In this document: positions 3,105 to 5,345 of the stretch, piece by piece | Numbering within the stretch: the stretch's first letter is position 1 | How the letters are laid out: each line of letters starts with the position of its first letter | Assembly: GCA_945873715.1 (NCBI GenBank) | Contig: CAMCFL010000270.1 | Location: 1 to 5,345, forward strand | Direction of reading: 5' to 3' | Origin: Akkermansia muciniphila | GTDB lineage: Bacteria; Verrucomicrobiota; Verrucomicrobiia; Limisphaerales; UBA9464 | DNA: 5,345 bases | Notes under the pieces: model-generated | What the model was told of the DNA's origin: nothing | The model's input: the letters and a program-made list of their open reading frames with translations, nothing else | The model's database searches: none | Position numbers and translations under genes: made by a program

Positions 3105-5345
3105 ATGCGTTTCGTCGGGCTGATGTGGGTCTTGCTGGGGTGTTGCGGCGCCTTGCGCGGGGAGCAGGTGGCGCAATGGGACTTCAATGCGAGCCTCGCG
3201 TCCTCGACCGACGGCCCGGTGCTGGGCCTCGGGTTCGCCGCACCCGCGGCGGCGGCGCAGGTGGTCTTCGCTCCGGAGGCGATCGACGGGGCACCGGCGT
3301 CGGTGGCCTCGTTTGGCCGGGGCACCTTCTTCCGGGTGACGCACGATATGGGAGCCAACGGAGGCGGGACCCGGCTCAACCGCTACAGCCTGGTGATGGA
3401 CGTCCGGTTCCAGAGCCGTCCCACCGGGTGGGCGTCCCTTCTCCAGATCCATCCGGCCAATGCGGATGATGGCGACTGGTTCATCAGTCCGACCCGTGGT
3501 CTGGGGATCTCCGGGAATTACGGCGGGGTGGTTCCCGACGCGGTCTGGGTGCGACTTGCCCTGGTGGTCGATGCGGTGGCGGGGACCTTCCGGAGTTACC
3601 TGAATGGGACGCCGGTCCAGAGTCTCTCGGGATTGACCGTGGACGGCCGGTTCTCGCTCGGGCCCGAGTTCCTGCTCTTCGCCGACAACGATCAGGAGAA
3701 CGCCGCGGGTTGGGTGAATTCGGCCCAGTTGCGTTCGCGGGTGTTGAGTGATGAAGAAGTCCTCGCACTGGGGGGGCCTCAGGCGGGAGGGATCCCCGAG
3801 GCTCCGCCGCCGCCGGTGAATCCGAAGTTCGGTCAACCGCTCCAGGTCAACGGTGGGTTCGAATCACTGTGGACCGGATGGACGATCCTCCAGGGAAGGC
3901 CGGTGCCGCAGTTGACCGGTGGCAAGGGCGCGCCCCACGGAGGGAGTCGGTTCCTCCATGGAGGAACGGGGCGCCCCGGCGATTCCGTGGTGCGACAGGT
4001 GATCTCACTGGAGGGCTTCCGTCCGGCGGAGTTGGAGGGGGCGCTGCTGGATTCGGTGGGCTGGCTGCGCAACTGGTATGGCGAGGGGACCTTTGATGAT
4101 CAGGTCTACTATCGGGTGGTGTTCGTCGACGGGGCAGGGGCGGAACTCTCCTCGGTCCGTTGCATGGTGGCCGCCAACAGCCTCTGGTTGCAGCGTTCCC
4201 TTCGTGCCGTGCTTCCGCCGGGAACGCGGGCGCTGCACGTGGAGATCGTGGGACGTCACCGGCGCGACGCCGACAACGACAGCATGGCGGATGATCTGGA
4301 GGTCCGGTTGGCGCCTGCACCCGGGTTCGTTGCTCCGGTGGTGATCACCAAGCGTCCGATGCTCCAGGGCGTGCGGACAGATGCCATGACGCTGTTGTGG
4401 GAGACGGATCACCATCGGACGGTGCCATCGGTCGAGTGGGGTTTGTCGGCCGTGGACGAGAACCGGTGGACCCAGGTCGAGACGCTCCAGATCGATGCGA
4501 CGCATCACGTGCATCGGGCGACGCTGACGGGGTTGGAGCCGGAGACCGAGTACGTCTATCGGGTCCGAAATGGGAACACTGTCTCGGCGAGCTACCGGTT
4601 TCGGACGGCACCGCGGGTGGAGACCCCCTTCGTGGCGGCCTGGTGGGGGGACAACCACGCCGGGACGTCGATCCTGCGGACGCACGTGGCCAACCTGTTG
4701 CGGCATTCACCGGACCTGATCTGCGTGGCGGGTGACATGGTGAACTCCGGCAACTCGCTGTCGGAGTGGCACGACTACTGGTTCAAACCGTTGGAACATC
4801 TCGACGCGGCGCAGACGATCCCGGTGGTGTTCGCCCGTGGAAACCATGACGGGGAACACGCCCTCGCCTATGCCTACAGCGCCTTGCCGGGGAATGAATC
4901 CTGGTACGCCTTCGACTACGGCAATTCGCGTTTCATCTTCCTGGATTCCGAGGCGGATGGATCGGTGTCGCCGGAGCAGTTGATCTGGTTGCGATCGGAG
5001 CTGGCGCGACCGCAGACGCAGCGCGCTGCCTTCCGGGTGGTCTGCTTCCACAAGCCGCCCTGGAGCCAGTTCTGGAACGGCGGTGGCCACACCCAGGAAC
5101 CCTTCGTCATCAATGAATGGGTCCCGCTTTTTCGTACCGGCGGGGTGGACATGGTCATCTGCGGGCACGAACACGCCTATACGCGGGGCACCACCAATGG
5201 GGTGGTCTACGTGGTCAGCGGCGGCGGGGGCGGTGGGCTCGACACCCAACGCGTGGCTTTCTGGGGACATGTGAAGGTCGAGTATTCGAAGTATCATTTC
5301 GACATCATGAGCGTGAACGGCCGCCGCCTGGCCTGGGAAACCTAC
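3105..5345 (+). CDS. Secreted multidomain metallophosphoesterase, purple-acid-phosphatase-like (3' end outside window)
   Basis: There are 747 codons without a stop, running off the window. A hydrophobic N-terminus (MRFVGLMWVLLGCCGALRG) suggests export, with signal peptidase I cleavage near residue 19-20. A LamG/concanavalin-like domain follows (about 23-225; includes VWVRLALVVDAVAGTFRSYL), then a proline linker (232-238). Next is a carbohydrate-binding-like beta domain (246-404; NGGFESLWTGW, ending DNDSMADDLEVRL), then an FN3/purple-phosphatase N-terminal domain (411-503; HRATLTGLEPETEYVYRV). The calcineurin-like catalytic domain (508 onward) carries DNH (D516, H518), GD (D544), GNHD (N580, H581), FHKPPW (H649) and GHEHAYTR (H688, H690), so all metal-ligand motifs are present. 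The purple-phosphatase tyrosine after GD-x-x is replaced by N547. It likely hydrolyses phosphate esters outside the cytoplasm or on the cell surface, with substrate unknown. It appears to be a single gene with its own ribosome binding site; only a C-terminal segment seems missing. Confidence 0.9.
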   Translation, partial: MRFVGLMWVLLGCCGALRGEQVAQWDFNASLASSTDGPVLGLGFAAPAAAAQVVFAPEAIDGAPASVASFGRGTFFRVTHDMGANGGGTRLNRYSLVMDVRFQSRPTGWASLLQIHPANADDGDWFISPTRGLGISGNYGGVVPDAVWVRLALVVDAVAGTFRSYLNGTPVQSLSGLTVDGRFSLGPEFLLFADNDQENAAGWVNSAQLRSRVLSDEEVLALGGPQAGGIPEAPPPPVNPKFGQPLQVNGGFESLWTGWTILQGRPVPQLTGGKGAPHGGSRFLHGGTGRPGDSVVRQVISLEGFRPAELEGALLDSVGWLRNWYGEGTFDDQVYYRVVFVDGAGAELSSVRCMVAANSLWLQRSLRAVLPPGTRALHVEIVGRHRRDADNDSMADDLEVRLAPAPGFVAPVVITKRPMLQGVRTDAMTLLWETDHHRTVPSVEWGLSAVDENRWTQVETLQIDATHHVHRATLTGLEPETEYVYRVRNGNTVSASYRFRTAPRVETPFVAAWWGDNHAGTSILRTHVANLLRHSPDLICVAGDMVNSGNSLSEWHDYWFKPLEHLDAAQTIPVVFARGNHDGEHALAYAYSALPGNESWYAFDYGNSRFIFLDSEADGSVSPEQLIWLRSELARPQTQRAAFRVVCFHKPPWSQFWNGGGHTQEPFVINEWVPLFRTGGVDMVICGHEHAYTRGTTNGVVYVVSGGGGGGLDTQRVAFWGHVKVEYSKYHFDIMSVNGRRLAWETY

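Noticed and set aside
3057..3836. Long minus-strand open frame opposite the start of the phosphatase gene.
   Set aside because: It is antisense to the signal peptide and LamG region of the real gene, low in complexity and arginine-rich.
4005..5297. Two long minus-strand open frames (4005-4706 and 4707-5297).
   Set aside because: Both are mirror images of the metallophosphatase frame, whose conserved GD, GNHD and GHEH motifs show the plus strand is coding.

Overview
The window is GC-rich bacterial DNA (roughly 65% G+C by eye). It most resembles a Verrucomicrobiota genome, for example the Limisphaerales/Pedosphaera group. The reasons are a long secreted protein joining a LamG-like domain, a carbohydrate-binding-like domain and a metallophosphatase, long gene spacers, and spacers holding short hairpin repeats and CGCAGAG-type inverted repeats. 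This placement is inference from style; there is no rRNA or marker gene to prove it.

Positions 1-1272, minus strand. A complete tRNA-Arg(CCU) with encoded CCA lies at 9-84. Upstream of it, transcribed the same way, is the wreck of a type I restriction-modification locus. The last ~75 residues of HsdS (1045-1272) come first, then an intact small four-helix membrane protein resembling hydroxylaminobenzene mutase (567-1031), then an hsdR relic (208-570). The hsdR relic keeps only its extreme N-terminus and extreme C-terminus, joined in one reading frame and separated by a single TAG. The membrane-protein gene overlaps the hsdR start by ATGA, so it appears to belong to the original operon order hsdS - membrane protein - hsdR. 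No hsdM is in the window.

Positions 1273-1744 are a gene-free divergent spacer with an imperfect CGCAGAG/CTCTGCG inverted repeat and a GGGA-loop hairpin. Positions 1745-2764 (plus) encode a complete zinc-dependent, probably NADP(H)-using medium-chain alcohol dehydrogenase with all zinc ligands present.

Positions 2765-3104 are a repeat-rich spacer: a second copy of the GGGA-loop hairpin, TTTCAAG-type heptamers, and a striking pair of inverted 20-nt hairpins with compensatory stem differences and mutually complementary loops (2962-3012). Positions 3105-5345 (plus) hold 747 codons, open at the window edge, of an exported purple-acid-phosphatase-like metallophosphoesterase.

The three coding blocks show no obvious shared pathway. 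The strongest leads are the decayed restriction locus around a preserved membrane gene, and the two structured repeat families that show covariation within this one window.
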